64,000 nucleotides of DNA, from contig OX393579.1 of NCBI GenBank assembly GCA_947652605.1, positions 1,302,001-1,366,000 on the forward strand. Direction: 5' to 3'. This document shows, in pieces, positions 24,830 to 35,909 of the stretch (position 1 is its first letter; every line of letters starts with the position of its first letter). The translations under genes were made by a program, and so were the position numbers. This stretch comes from Elmis aenea. Taxonomy: Eukaryota; Arthropoda; Insecta; Coleoptera; Elmidae. Under the pieces are notes generated by a model. That model was not told the DNA's origin and did not search any database. It saw only the letters and a list, made by a program, of their open reading frames with translations.

Positions 24830-27800
24830 TTTAAATTACGAGTACATTAATGTTATTCAACAGTGTTTAACCAATAATTTCCAAATAATGATGTATAGTA
24901 TTGAGTATTATTATACTGTTAAAAATTATGCTTTTGCAGAAATATTGGTCGAGTGAATTCTTAAAAAAGTTATTTGCCTAATGAATTTACAAAAATTTAA
25001 ATTCACAGAAACGTGGACAAATTTTAGTCGACTTTATCAGTGTCTTTAAATCAACTGAAATGCAAATCCTTAAATATCTCCAAACTTACCGCACTTTCAA
25101 AATAAGTGGCACATTATTATTTTTGAAAATGAATTAGTTTCACTAAAATCTTAGGAATAACAGCAACATTTTTGAGAGGGTACTGCAAGAGCATCTGTGT
25201 AGAAGTCGAAGGGTCTTGAAAAATTCTCGAACCACACGTTTCGAACCGCTGGTGTACATTACGTTTGGCAAATGGAACAGCACAATGTATCTGGACACGT
25301 AACTAATTGCCCCAAGTCAGTTTAACGCATAATTTAATGCCACGTTAATTAGATGTAGCGGTACACACGTAGAGGTTATCCAAACGTCGATTTGCAACGC
25401 AGTGAGTTAAGGGATTAAACGTGTATTTGCGGTCTCCCATCGACGATCGACGGAAAATAAGTTTGGCCCATAAAGTAGCCGATAATGCTGTTAAATATTC
25501 GTAATGCGATCGTAAATATACACGCGAGTGATTGGAATGCGATGTAGCAAAAGATCCCTTTTAAATTTTATGCGGATATAAGAGAAATAAAACGCAAAGA
25601 GACGGCGGAAAATATCAACAATACATTACGCATTTGCTAACGACATCGAACGCAAATTTTGCAATATGGAACGTTCAAAATAATAGAGACACTGTTTTAA
25701 ATAATGCATGTCTTGAATATCTTAAATTCGAAGCTGGGGATGTCGCTTATTTTAAGAACTATAAAGTTGGAATCGTAGGTGTTAAATTTTTTTGAACTAC
25801 AAAATTTTCACTTTGTGAAACTAGCATTGATGCTAGCCACTTTACAACATCAAAACTTGCGATTAAGAAAAAAAAACTGCTGCAATATTAAAGAATACAT
25901 AAAAATACAACCGTTTTATCGCATTCTTATCTGTGTTAGTTTATCTAAATTTATGCACCTTCTATTTCTTACGAAAGCCATTACAGGGAGTAAACGACAA
26001 GACATTAAATAAGCCAAAAACAAAAGAAATGCGTGTCACCCAGCAATTCCTTCGAAAGCATATCGACACCTCCACGTTATAACGTCCCCAATTGACTTCT
26101 AATAGTGCAATTACCACAAAAATATACATATCAGAGGGTGCAATCTTCATGAAATTACGTCCGTTTAAATTGGAAAATGACTTTTTTACACAGCTCCATC
26201 TTTAAGTCAAAAAGGTAGAATACCCTTCGCATATTAGCATATTTTGTGTTATAAGCTTGACGGGTACGGTCGCGTGCGTTAGTTTACTGGGTATAATTAT
26301 GCGATTAGACGAAAAAAAAATTCCCAAAAATTGGTGGTTTAAATAGGGCTTATCGGGAAATTACATCGGGTTAAGTCAAAGAAACATAATAATAAACTTG
26401 TTCGTTGTGAAAAGGTATCTTGACCTGTTTTTTTTAAATAAAAACTCGAATAGCAACCACCAAAACAATTGAAATAACTCGTTAAAGTTTCGAAATTAAT
26501 TCTATAACCGTATGGCAACCATTACAAAACTAACCAGCAAACCTTTGGACTGAAACATGATGCATATTCGAAGAGTAAGTACAGTTTAGCGATAAAAAAA
26601 GAGTTATAATAATTGTCTGAATAATCGTTAAGACTATGTAGGTATAGAAGTAATAGTTTAGGGTATGGAAAATCCAATAATTTTTATTTAAATAAATTAT
26701 CTTTTTAAAGTTTAGTTAATACTACATTTAAAATAAATTGCATTAATAATTAAAACATTTTAAAAAATGTTTACTGTTTGTACTCGTAGTACACAAATTT
26801 GTTGCCCTCTATAGTTCATACAGCAGGCTTATCTGAAAATTTCTATGAATAACCATCACATTTTCATGCCACAAATAAATCATTTTCTAAAAATTTACCG
26901 TCAATTGGTTGGTGTTTATGGTGCCCCAGACAACTGGGAACAATTTATTTACGTGTGATGATAATAATAAACAGGTATTGACATGCTTTGTGCGTTTTGT
27001 TTTAATTTTATGTCAAATATGCAGGTAATTAATATCTTTTATGTAACACTTTAATATTTTGTAATAAGTTTTAATGTTTACATCGTTTTGAATGTCGCTA
27101 CAAACATTACTCGATATAAAATCCAGACTAACGAAAAATTTATAAAATCACAAACCAGTTTCATGACAACAGTGGGAGCTACAATGCTTGTGCTAAAGTT
27201 TGGCAGGTTATCATATTTGTAATTGATGATAGTAATAAATCAATAATTTCAACAACACAAAGTATCTTTTTGTTTAATATAAAACCAAGTATTTTATTTT
27301 CATCTTTAAAATGCAATTTTCTACACGATGAATTTGACATACAAATTACGTTTTATAGAGAAATAATTGTATAGAGATGAAGAATAAAGTTCAAAAGAAA
27401 ATTTCTGTATTTACTTAAATATCTAAAAAATTATAAGGAGTCATTTCAGCACACCCAAGACAAAAAGACTACAGTCGATTAAATTTCAATAAGACGTTTG
27501 TTTCAGTTCTTTTCAGGATATTCCGTCAATTTAATAATGTCTCTCCAATAAACTTCAGCTATGTGCAAAATTATGCCCTTGTCAGTAAGGGCACTTCAAG
27601 TTTCATTACGTTTTGTTTAGTCAATTTCTCGGGCTGTCGAACACCCGGTAACGTACAAAGCTACTCTGATCTTAGTTTGACAAGAATCCAGGGGTGTAAC
27701 TTTAAAAGTGATCGACCTGATGTTTTTACGCTGATAACATTGTTGGGCTGTAGTTTAAATTAAAAATTTAATTCGTTTACTTTGTTACTTTAAAGAAAAG

Positions 27801-28530
27801 GTTGATTAAAAACTGAGATTAGGGCTGGAGAGATAAAGTAAATTAAGAATTCAACACAATACAATAACATGGTTTCAGTGTTACAAAACACCTTTTTATA
27901 TACAGCTTTACAGTTTGATTTTAAATTTAAATAGGGCCAAAAAATACTATGGAAATTAGAATTGGTGTAGAACACATAGGACTCACTTCTGTTTGCCCAT
28001 GATCAAAGAATCTTGGCAGAACAAAATTAACGAGATAATTTCAAGATATTAACATTTTTAAACTGTTCCTCACCGTAACGTTTTCGTTTTTTGATTCTAA
28101 TCTGTTCGCTTGAAGATTTTAAATTTTCAAAACGGCATTCAGCTCAAGGCTAGCCACGAGCTAAATGCAATTTATTCATGTTCTATGAAGTTAAATGTAG
28201 TAAAGACCAATTTGCATATTTACAAAAACTTAAGTAATTGTGTTTTAAGGGCTTGTTCGTCGGAGCCACGTCCTGGAACCCCAACAAATTACTACGAAAT
28301 CTCGTTGTGTTTTATGTTCAGATCAAGCCGCTTACATTCAACCGGCAGTGTAGCGGCGTCAAGCAAAGTTAGAAGATTACGTTAATAGAAGGAATCAAAG
28401 TAAATTGTAAATAAAGTCGATTGAAATTCATAAAGATATCCGCGGGGTAATAAAATTCTCTATGGAAGATGTTAAATAGAATTTGACAAAAGAAATTCAG
28501 AGCATACTGCATGAACCGTCTCATAATAGT
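24830..28530. other. Non-coding stretch, nothing specific seen
   Basis: AT-rich sequence with short overlapping frames only (the largest, 28110-28385, is 91 codons, ATG-free at its start and unrecognised). No tandem array or transposon remnant was recognised. Confidence 0.4.
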
Positions 28531-28532
28531 AT

Positions 28533-28614
28533 ATTACATAACAAGAGTTGCAAGAAGCATATTACGCACGAGTGGAAAAGGGCGTAATTGCTTTACAACT
28601 CGTGTTATGTAGCT
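28533..28614. repeat. 80-bp imperfect hairpin (MITE-like or hairpin RNA)
   Basis: The left arm (28533-28567) contains TTACATAACAAGAGTTGCAA and ATTACGC. The right arm (28582-28614) contains GCGTAAT and TTACAACTCGTGTTATGTAG. Arms of about 32 bases pair with few mismatches and a two-base bulge, leaving a loop of about 14 bases (ACGAGTGGAAAAGG). It ends only about 16 bp before the target duplication of the hAT-type element. It could be a tiny MITE core or fold as a transcribed hairpin. Confidence 0.65.
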
Positions 28615-28637
28615 TACTTTTTCTACGAACACATAAT

Positions 28638-29192
28638 TAGGGGTTTGGAGCAGTCCAATTTTTTAGTTGCTCCGCTCCGACATCAAGATGCCTGCTCCAG
28701 CTCCGCTCCCGCTCCGCTCCGCGCTCCAAATATTAATAAAATAAGTTTTTTATTTAAAAATTTGTTTTTAAAAACAAAGCTAAAATTTTATGAGATATGT
28801 GGAAATAGACCAAATTTACAATATTTGACCCTAAGAAACGTGTGAAGTTAAATAAATGAACAAATTATTGATCTTCAGTTAAAAAAGTTAAAAAAAGAAA
28901 AAAGTTCTTTAAAATTTTTCAAAATTCCAATACAAAATAATGAAAATTAATATTCAGAAAAGTTACATTATAATAATTTTACTTCAAAAAAATCAAATTT
29001 AGTTTATTTATAATTTTATTAAATACTACACCCATGAGAATAATTCATTAAAAAAAAAAAATAGTTTATAATAGTAAAGTGGAGCAGTGGAGCAATCAAA
29101 ATTCTTTGCTCCGGGCTCCGCTCCCGCTCCGGGCAAAAACCCATTGCTCCACTGCTCCGCGCTCCAGCTCCGCGCTCCGCTCCAAACCCCTG
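28638..29192. mobile_element. 555-bp hAT-type MITE with GCTCC-rich subterminal repeats
   Basis: The left end is TAGGGGTTTGGAGC. The reverse complement of the right end is CAGGGGTTTGGAGC: identical over 13 bases after the first. It is flanked by an 8-bp target duplication, CACATAAT (28630-28637) and CATATAAT (29193-29200), with one mismatch. An 8-bp duplication and a YAGGG terminus are typical of hAT elements. Next to each end lie clusters of GCTCC/CCGCTCC/GCGCTCC words (28669-28728 and 29072-29187), while the core is almost pure AT. There is no transposase; the reading frames across it arise from the GC-rich repeats. Confidence 0.85.
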
Positions 29193-29308
29193 CATATAAT
29201 ACATACGATTATAACTTTTTTTATAAGTAAAACACAAACATGTATGTGACAGAAATGGTTATGCGCTTTATCACAGCACCAGATGATTTGGTGATGGAAT
29301 AAAGTCCA

Positions 29309-29415
29309 AAACAAAAAGAGGAGGCCTAGAAAGCCTAGCTAGGAAGAGGGAGGAAGTCTAGCTGCAAGAGGCTTAAATGAAGATGATTGGAAAGACAGAC
29401 AACAGTCGTAATCTA
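29309..29415 (+). pseudogene. LINE (RTE/jockey-like) 3'-end coding remnant
   Basis: One frame reads KKRRPRKPS, a stop, EEGGSLAARGLNEDDWKDRQQ, then stops. The order of a basic RRxRGRP/K-type stretch followed by L..RGL...DW.DR.. is the usual C-terminal tail of insect non-LTR retrotransposon reverse transcriptases. Only about 35 codons remain and they contain stops. It begins about 110 bp after the hAT-type MITE, plus strand, opposite to the inferred host gene. Confidence 0.55.
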
Positions 29416-29419
29416 ATTC

Positions 29420-31540
29420 GCGCATAAGTATGTTCACAAAAAAAAAGGTTAAAAACAAATAAATGATCAAAAACGATTCATAAAATAGTACTACACAATA
29501 AAAACAGTTCATGTGTTACAGAATTTAAAATTTAATTACAAATTAAGGTTTTACCTGCGTTCACCTACCACGAGTTCAACATGAACAAACTTTCAGCGTG
29601 TTCGAGAATTTTTAATAAGCTTGCGTAGGGTTAAATTTTCAAAATAACGTTAAACGTTATAGGGTTTATAATACGGCACAAACCGCTGACGTTGAAGTAC
29701 GTAAATAAACCATAAATATGATAAAGTAACGGAGTATGTGTTGTGTAAAATTGGTGGAGGCGCCAGGTACAACGATAAGCCAAAAGGAGGGGCAAAATGA
29801 GGGTGAAATTACGAATTAAAATATACGAAAATTTGTTAAAAGGCTTACGTACTACAAGGTAAGTTGCATGTTACCTTTGAAAGAAACGCAGCACATGAAT
29901 TTTATAATATTTAAGTGGTAATAAATTATAGCCGGCACGCAAAAATTTAAAAGTACTAACAAACAATCAGCAGCTTCACGCCTACATCAAAACATTTAAA
30001 TAATGCATTATACAGTTTAAAATCGACAATTTTTGATCGCCTTGGTGTACTTGGACAAAATTTTGCATTAATTTGAACACTGTCTTTTTTGCCATTTGGA
30101 AAAATTTCTAGTGTATTAACTTCCCAAAGAATAAGACCCAACATTAGATGAATTGGAAATTACAAAGAACGAAGACGATTCTGTCGATATTAGTAGCAAA
30201 ACGTCACTCAATTGAAAACAATATAGTATCTGATAACTTAAGCAATTTATCTAGGTTTTTCATATGAATGTGTTAAATATTAGAACGTTTGAATTCAAAA
30301 CACAGCAAATTCAGCACAATTATTTTAACAGACTCACTAAACCCACAGGTAATTTTTCCATGAAAATTATGTTTCAATGTTAATCAAAATCTGTTCCAAA
30401 AATGTAAATTTTTGACACACAATCTAAGGCAATTATGTCTAATTTCTCTTTAGACTCCCATTTTTAAGTGAACACCTAGTACATTCTATATCATTTTATC
30501 GTTACAATTAACACAGTACTTCCTACTGTATAATTACGTAAACGTTTGAAGCATAAAATTCAAGTAAATAAGAATTTTGTTTTTGGTATATAAAGCTCTC
30601 TGAACATCAGTGAAAAGTACGAAGAGGATGAAAAGTTAGATACACCTACTCCTTAATTATTGTCCTGGGGCCACGCATTTTCGTCTTTTTTGCAGCAAGC
30701 AAGGCGTTTCCATTTTATAAAAAACTTAATAAAGGCTTATCCCAGCAGAAATCTTACGAAAAAGAACGTGAACTGGGTCAAAAATACGTTACCGTATATT
30801 ATTTTCTGCTTACAACATTAGATTTAAAACTACATCCACCTGATTAACGCTCGATTTGTGTGTGTGACTTATTCATTACTATAAAAATACGGTTAATTTA
30901 AAATCAGTTACATTCTTTTAAAGCATTTCTTGTCCAAGTGCAACTCCTATTTCAAGACTCCCGTCTTCTTATCAGCTATATAAATAAGACTACAACTATC
31001 TAGAGACAATTTATAATAAAATAAGAATTTTGTTTCATGAAATTATACATTCAAACGCAATTGTAAAGTCAGTGTAACATAACACATTAAATAATGGACG
31101 TTTTGTCAGATATGAATAAAACGTATTGTTTGAGCAATCGCGCGCATATCAGCACATATTTTAAATTAACGTACGTTAGATCTACCGATATGAATTTTAT
31201 TACGAGGGTGTTAAAATGATTAAGCGCATTTTAACGTTTTAAAACCATGACAGAGATATTCTCGACACGCCATGTGTTCGCAAAACAGCCGGGTTAGTTT
31301 AAACGTTTTGTTGAAATTTCGCTTAGCCTTATCGCTGATGTATGAAGATAATTATACAGAACATTATGGTGGCGTGTTTTAATTAAGATGTCGTTTTATA
31401 ATTGTGTCTTCGTTGGTACAAGAATTAAATGTTTCAAAAATACTGGTGAGCAATTAATATAAAGACGTATGGAGAACCAACAATACGCAGTGTGAACTGT
31501 AAAATGGTTATCCACTTGACAAATTTTTGAAGAGCTATAT
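29420..31540. other. Non-coding stretch, nothing specific seen
   Basis: AT-rich sequence apart from GGTGGAGGCGCCAGGTA at about 29755, which matches the GC-rich word of the 12.1-kb tandem repeat. No significant frames. Confidence 0.4.
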
Positions 31541-31915
31541 TAAAAAAAAAAAAGATTGAATTCCAAGCAAAATAATAGTCGTCACGCTTTACATATATGC
31601 GGTTTAACATTCCTACAAACAATTAGGCGCATAACAAAGTATTTGATTTTTTAAGATCAAATACGTGAAGGGTATACCCTTGGAAAATGGAATTTTTTTA
31701 AAAATTTTAAACAGCTATAAAAATAAGTTTTTTAATCGGTTTCTAAACAAAATAATACGCGGTACGCATTGCATAAAAGTTGTTTAACACTTCTCCAAAC
31801 AATTGGGCCCATAACAAAATATTTAATTTTTGTACAACAAAGATGTGAAGAGTATATCTACCCTTGGAAAATGGAATCTTTTTAAAAAAAATTTAAATTC
31901 TGTTTCTAAAGCAAC
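31541..31915 (+). repeat. Satellite array B, same family as array A
   Basis: Units of about 172 bp carry AATCGGTTTCTAAACAAAATAAT (near 31733), GCATTGCATAAAAGTTG, TTTAACA(C/T)T, and CAAACAATT(A/G)GGC, matching array A. The words TACCCTTGGAAAATGGAAT recur at about 31675 and 31858. About two copies, both diverged. Confidence 0.7.
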
Positions 31916-32079
31916 CAAATAATTCGAACGATACTAATTTCGGTACCAACTTCTATCTATTAATTATTTAGTATAAAAGCGTTACAGTTAATTAACAATT
32001 AAAAAAAAAAAAACTTGTAACGGGTTGTCGGTGTAAGAAAGCAATTAAATTACAGTGAGATAAAGGCACCAATTGAGTA

Positions 32080-32560
32080 ATTACAGCAAAAGATTACAAT
32101 TTACAACGTGCACTGCATTACAGCAGCGTTCTCCGGCGAGCAATGATCGATAATTGTTCCATGCAAGAACAGTCCACGCCGTTAAATGTATTGTCTCTGT
32201 TTCTAAACAAATATGACTCTGATACGGTTCGAACAATTGTTGACCCCCTGGTAAATACATGCATTGTTCCCAACCGCACAATCGTGAAAGGGAGGGACTG
32301 CCTTCATGCCATAACTTCAAAACATCTATAGAACGGAGTATATGTACACAACAATGACGACCTTTTCTCGGGGCTAGCGTTAAAGTGACCGATTTTTCAG
32401 CCGGCCTTTGTGCTGTTGACCGTCACTATTAATGCCCAGAACGAACCGATATTGTATCTAGTTAATAAAATACAGAACCGATCGGGATAATGTGGCGTAA
32501 CGGTGCGAAATTTCGTGGGATGATAATCTTTAATCAAAGGAAGACATGTTTCGCGCTTTG
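32080..32560. other. Mixed-composition block, candidate regulatory element
   Basis: Base composition is more balanced than the flanks. ATTGTT/AACAAT words, the core bound by SOX-type HMG proteins, occur at about 32153, twice in the palindrome GAACAATTGTTGACC (about 32229-32243) and at about 32263. Two overlapping short frames (32081-32320 minus, 32143-32331 plus) match nothing I know. The regulatory reading is an inference from word clustering only. Confidence 0.3.
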
Positions 32561-34370
32561 CGTGATACTAAACATCAACTGATAACGGATCTCTTACAAA
32601 TCGTGGAAGTTAATTTGATTCTTGGCTATTGCTTTACAAGTCTGTTTTCGAAAATATTCGTGTCTGACAATAATCCACAAACATTTACCCAACTAGTGTT
32701 ACGCGACTGTAGCTTACTTCACATTGTTAAATAATTCGCAAACAAAATTCAATATTTAGTGCAAAGTTTTTAAAATGTAAGTGAAATTTCTCTAGATTTA
32801 GAAAAAATATTTGTATGCACTTTAAATGCGAAACATTTCATATCTCAAAATAACATAAGTGACGTATGCTACTTTGAAAATGAACGGCTCACTTCATTAA
32901 TCGCTAACACACTAAGTTATAAAGCACACGATATTATTTTTGTACAAATCGTTTATTATAGAAACAATGAATCCAAACTAGATTGTTTTTATAATACTAG
33001 CAATGTTTGATTAACTAATCAAGAGATTTTTAAATATGGAGTTTCAAAAACTGAACCACAGTAATTTACGACAATAAAAAAATGTGATGAAATTTCCGGA
33101 GGACCGTAAAAAAAGTAGCAATGTAAAAGAACCGCTATTTGTTCCGGCGGGATTCCTGTCACTAGAATCAGCGAAAATAGAAAGACAAGAAACTATTTAT
33201 TTCGTTGGTGGTACGATTTTAAACAAGCAAATTCGCGACAACAGAATGTTGTGGTTTGGTTTACTTTGGAAGATTTTAGATGAGGGTGATAAGGGTAGGT
33301 CAGATATGTCAAGTATAGCCAAGTTTAGCTCGCGAATGGCTTTTCCTAACGTTTATACAAAGTCTACAAGTTTTTTTTTACAGAACATTATTTGCGGGCA
33401 AAAGGTACATTAACAGTAGCCTAAACTTATGGTCGATTTAATTTAATTTTCGAATTAAAATTCGTTGTATAAATTGCTTAGGCAAGTGATCAGTTTACAA
33501 AACGTTAAAAATGCCACATAAGATTTGAGTAAAGTTAAAAATATAAAACTTACGACAAAGAATTATTTCCAATATAGCAGGCAAACACAAAATACATTTA
33601 TTATCATAATTGCACATAAGTGCGGAACACATTGCTTTCAGTTTTTTAACAAACGACAACTTTAAAACTACATTATAAGTTATTGCAATACAAGAAAAAA
33701 AGTTCCACAAAAAACTATTTACAAAGTGCTTCTTGAGCACCTGGAATGACACTTTGCCATTCCCTTTCATTTCTTTAAAGTCGTTCATTTCATTAAAAAC
33801 TTTTTGTTGACACTAGATAAATAACAATTTAACTTTCATTTTCTACAATTATTTGTGATGAAACTTTCAGCACCATACAAATTAACTATCTTTATGGTGT
33901 TTTAGATAATTCGGCAAGATTCGAGTTTACTCCATCCAATTTATTAAAAGTAAAGTTTCCCTGGAGTAATTCAGTTGCCTCATATACAATTTATATCATG
34001 ATCCCTTTGTTTAGAACAACATAAAACTTATAAAATAATCTCTTCTGTTTTACACTACAAGCGTTGAAGTTACGCAGTATAATTTATTTATTCATAACGA
34101 TTAATAATTTTACGCTGTGCCTAAGGTTTAACGCTTTTAAACATTTGCACTTCGGAACGGGCCAAAATTTACTTGAAATACGTAGCACAAGCAAAGTTGA
34201 CTTTCTAAAGATTACCGAAAAACATGTATGTTGCAGTATCTGTGCTACTTGTAAGGTCCTGGAGCGAAAATAGCAATCAAAATCCTTACCTAAGACCGTG
34301 AATCATTTAAGTACTTTACAGAATGCGATTTGCAGGATTAAATCGTCAATGTTATATCAAAATTGGCTTA
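32561..34370. other. Non-coding stretch with one unrecognised 109-codon frame
   Basis: A plus-strand frame (33084-33413; the first ATG is at 33087) has a fairly natural amino-acid mix but no domain I recognise, and no clear splice sites flank it. It is best treated as unproven. Otherwise AT-rich sequence. Confidence 0.3.
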
Positions 34371-34378
34371 CCACTTAC

Positions 34379-34432
34379 GAGTATCGCTGTACAAATTTGG
34401 TATTTTGTTAAATTGGGACTTTGGTAGCTTAC
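34379..34432 (-). promoter_or_regulatory. Recursive splice site (ratchet point) 2 with 54-nt RS-exon
   Basis: On the minus strand the sequence reads TTTTTTTGTTTCAG|GTAAGC, with the junction between 34433 and 34432. The pyrimidine tract extends further upstream (TTTTCTG before it). This is the strongest of the three sites. A second donor, GCGATACTC|GTAAGT, starts at 34378, and a third, GTAAGC, starts at 34371. The 54-nt RS-exon keeps the frame and is open (18 codons) in frame 1, so a genuine cassette micro-exon cannot be excluded. Using the regenerated GTAAGC donor would give a 13.3-kb step to ratchet point 1. Confidence 0.7.
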
Positions 34433-34478
34433 CTGAAACAAAAAAACAGAAAATTAGACATAACCAATTATTTGTTTG

Positions 34479-34506
34479 CGTGGACATAAACACAAACACA
34501 AACACA
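34479..34506 (+). repeat. (ACAAAC)n-like short repeat
   Basis: About four units of ACACAA/ACAAAC, 45 bp upstream (minus-strand sense) of ratchet point 2. Confidence 0.7.
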
Positions 34507-34509
34507 CTG

Positions 34510-35685
34510 ATTTGTAAAACCAACTAAAGAACTGAATTGTGATCGTACCAATGTGGACGTGGAACAAGGGTATGTCAATGTGGATGAAACAGGACGCGAT
34601 GATAAGAGTTCTTAACGAAAAGAAGTAAGAAGTGTCTCCTTTCATATTTTATCGATAAACGAAGTTTTTCTGAAGAAAAGAGTTTGCTGCTCATGAAGGA
34701 GGCTCCCATTCTGCAAGAAAATAAGTGCTCTCAAGTGAAGAGATTTAGTCTTGCACCGTTATTTCCATTTCGTCTAAATTTAGCCCAGTCGAACCAATTA
34801 AACTTTTAAGGGGTTAATAAATATTACATATGTATATCGCAAAGATGATCACAGAATAAGTTAACAATTATCAACGCTATTAGGTATAAAAATTCCCTGC
34901 TTTTCAGTCATTGTTGAATTTCGCTAATCTTCGTGAATTCACAGGCATAGAGGACTGTTTTGGTGGATAGGGAATGTAAGTTCGTCGCAATTTTTAAAAA
35001 AGCAATCACTTGTTCAATTAAAGATTAATTGCAACTTTTTTTGCACTCATATTGCACATAAAAATGCACCCTTTTTGAAGTCGTAAGTTCTTGGGTTAAC
35101 TAATTTTTTTACTACCTCCAGTCTAGTCTAATAAATAAATACTTTAGGTGTATGTTAGAATTGTTTTTTACTGCCTAGTTCCTTTTATTCTTGATATATT
35201 TAGCTTAGCCCTGGTACGGAAAGCTCAGCGACCTGTCAAATCTACCACGATAAATTATTTATTCACACAACTGGTTTATTAGTACATAAACGTACAGCTT
35301 GGCGTTAATAAAATTGCAAAAAATTGTCTAATTTTTTTTGTAAATGTCATTGTTCGCGGATCTGTTTTGAGGTTCGTGGCGTTGACAGGGGGTGGTAAAA
35401 GATTAAATGTATTTGTACCTGACCTGTACTAGCAAAACGGGCTATTCATTGAAAGCAGCGACAATCGGCCACATCACGAAGTATCTCACACATTAAAAAC
35501 CAATTCGCACATTGCTTTTAATCCCGGAGTGATCAATTTTGTTGGTTTGTTAGTTTTCGCTGGCACCAAATATTGCAATAAAAATTTGTTTTAAACGTAT
35601 CACATTAGGATTCATAGCGGGATTAAAACTAGGATGTGGCATAATCGCCGACTCTTTCAAAGTACAGGCCGAAGAGGTTAAAAAA
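34510..35685. other. Non-coding stretch, nothing specific seen
   Basis: No frame, repeat or splice signal of note. A G-rich patch around 35370-35395 is isolated. Confidence 0.4.
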
Positions 35686-35689
35686 AAAT

Positions 35690-35905
35690 TTGAAGGAGAA
35701 TTGTACGAGCATGTACAACGATTGGCCAAACATAGAATCCCAAAGCAAATCCTAAACTGGCAACTTCAAAGGCAGAAGAAAACCAGGTAGACCAAGGAGG
35801 TTGAAAAGAAGGCATACATAAGAAAACGGGGAGAGGGAACTGGACGATATAAGAAACGACCGAGAAAGATGAATATTGAAAATCGAAAAACGTCGTTGAA
35901 CGCAC
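35690..35905 (+). pseudogene. LINE (RTE/jockey-like) 3'-end coding remnant
   Basis: The plus strand reads HRIPKQILNW (35731-35760), then a basic stretch, and in a shifted frame ELDDIRNDRER followed by TGA where a tryptophan is usual. The RIPK..L.W motif, a basic linker, and a final DR..W motif are the standard C-terminal tail of insect endonuclease/reverse-transcriptase retrotransposons. Stops and frame changes show that it is inactive. The 91-codon minus-strand frame over the same bases (35678-35953) is its shadow. Confidence 0.65.
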
Positions 35906-35909
35906 ATAC

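Noticed and set aside
28588..29314. Three open frames of 72-85 codons on both strands
   Set aside because: They lie over the GCTCC-rich subterminal repeats of the hAT-type MITE and its flanks. The GC-rich repeats lack stops in several frames, so these are artefacts.
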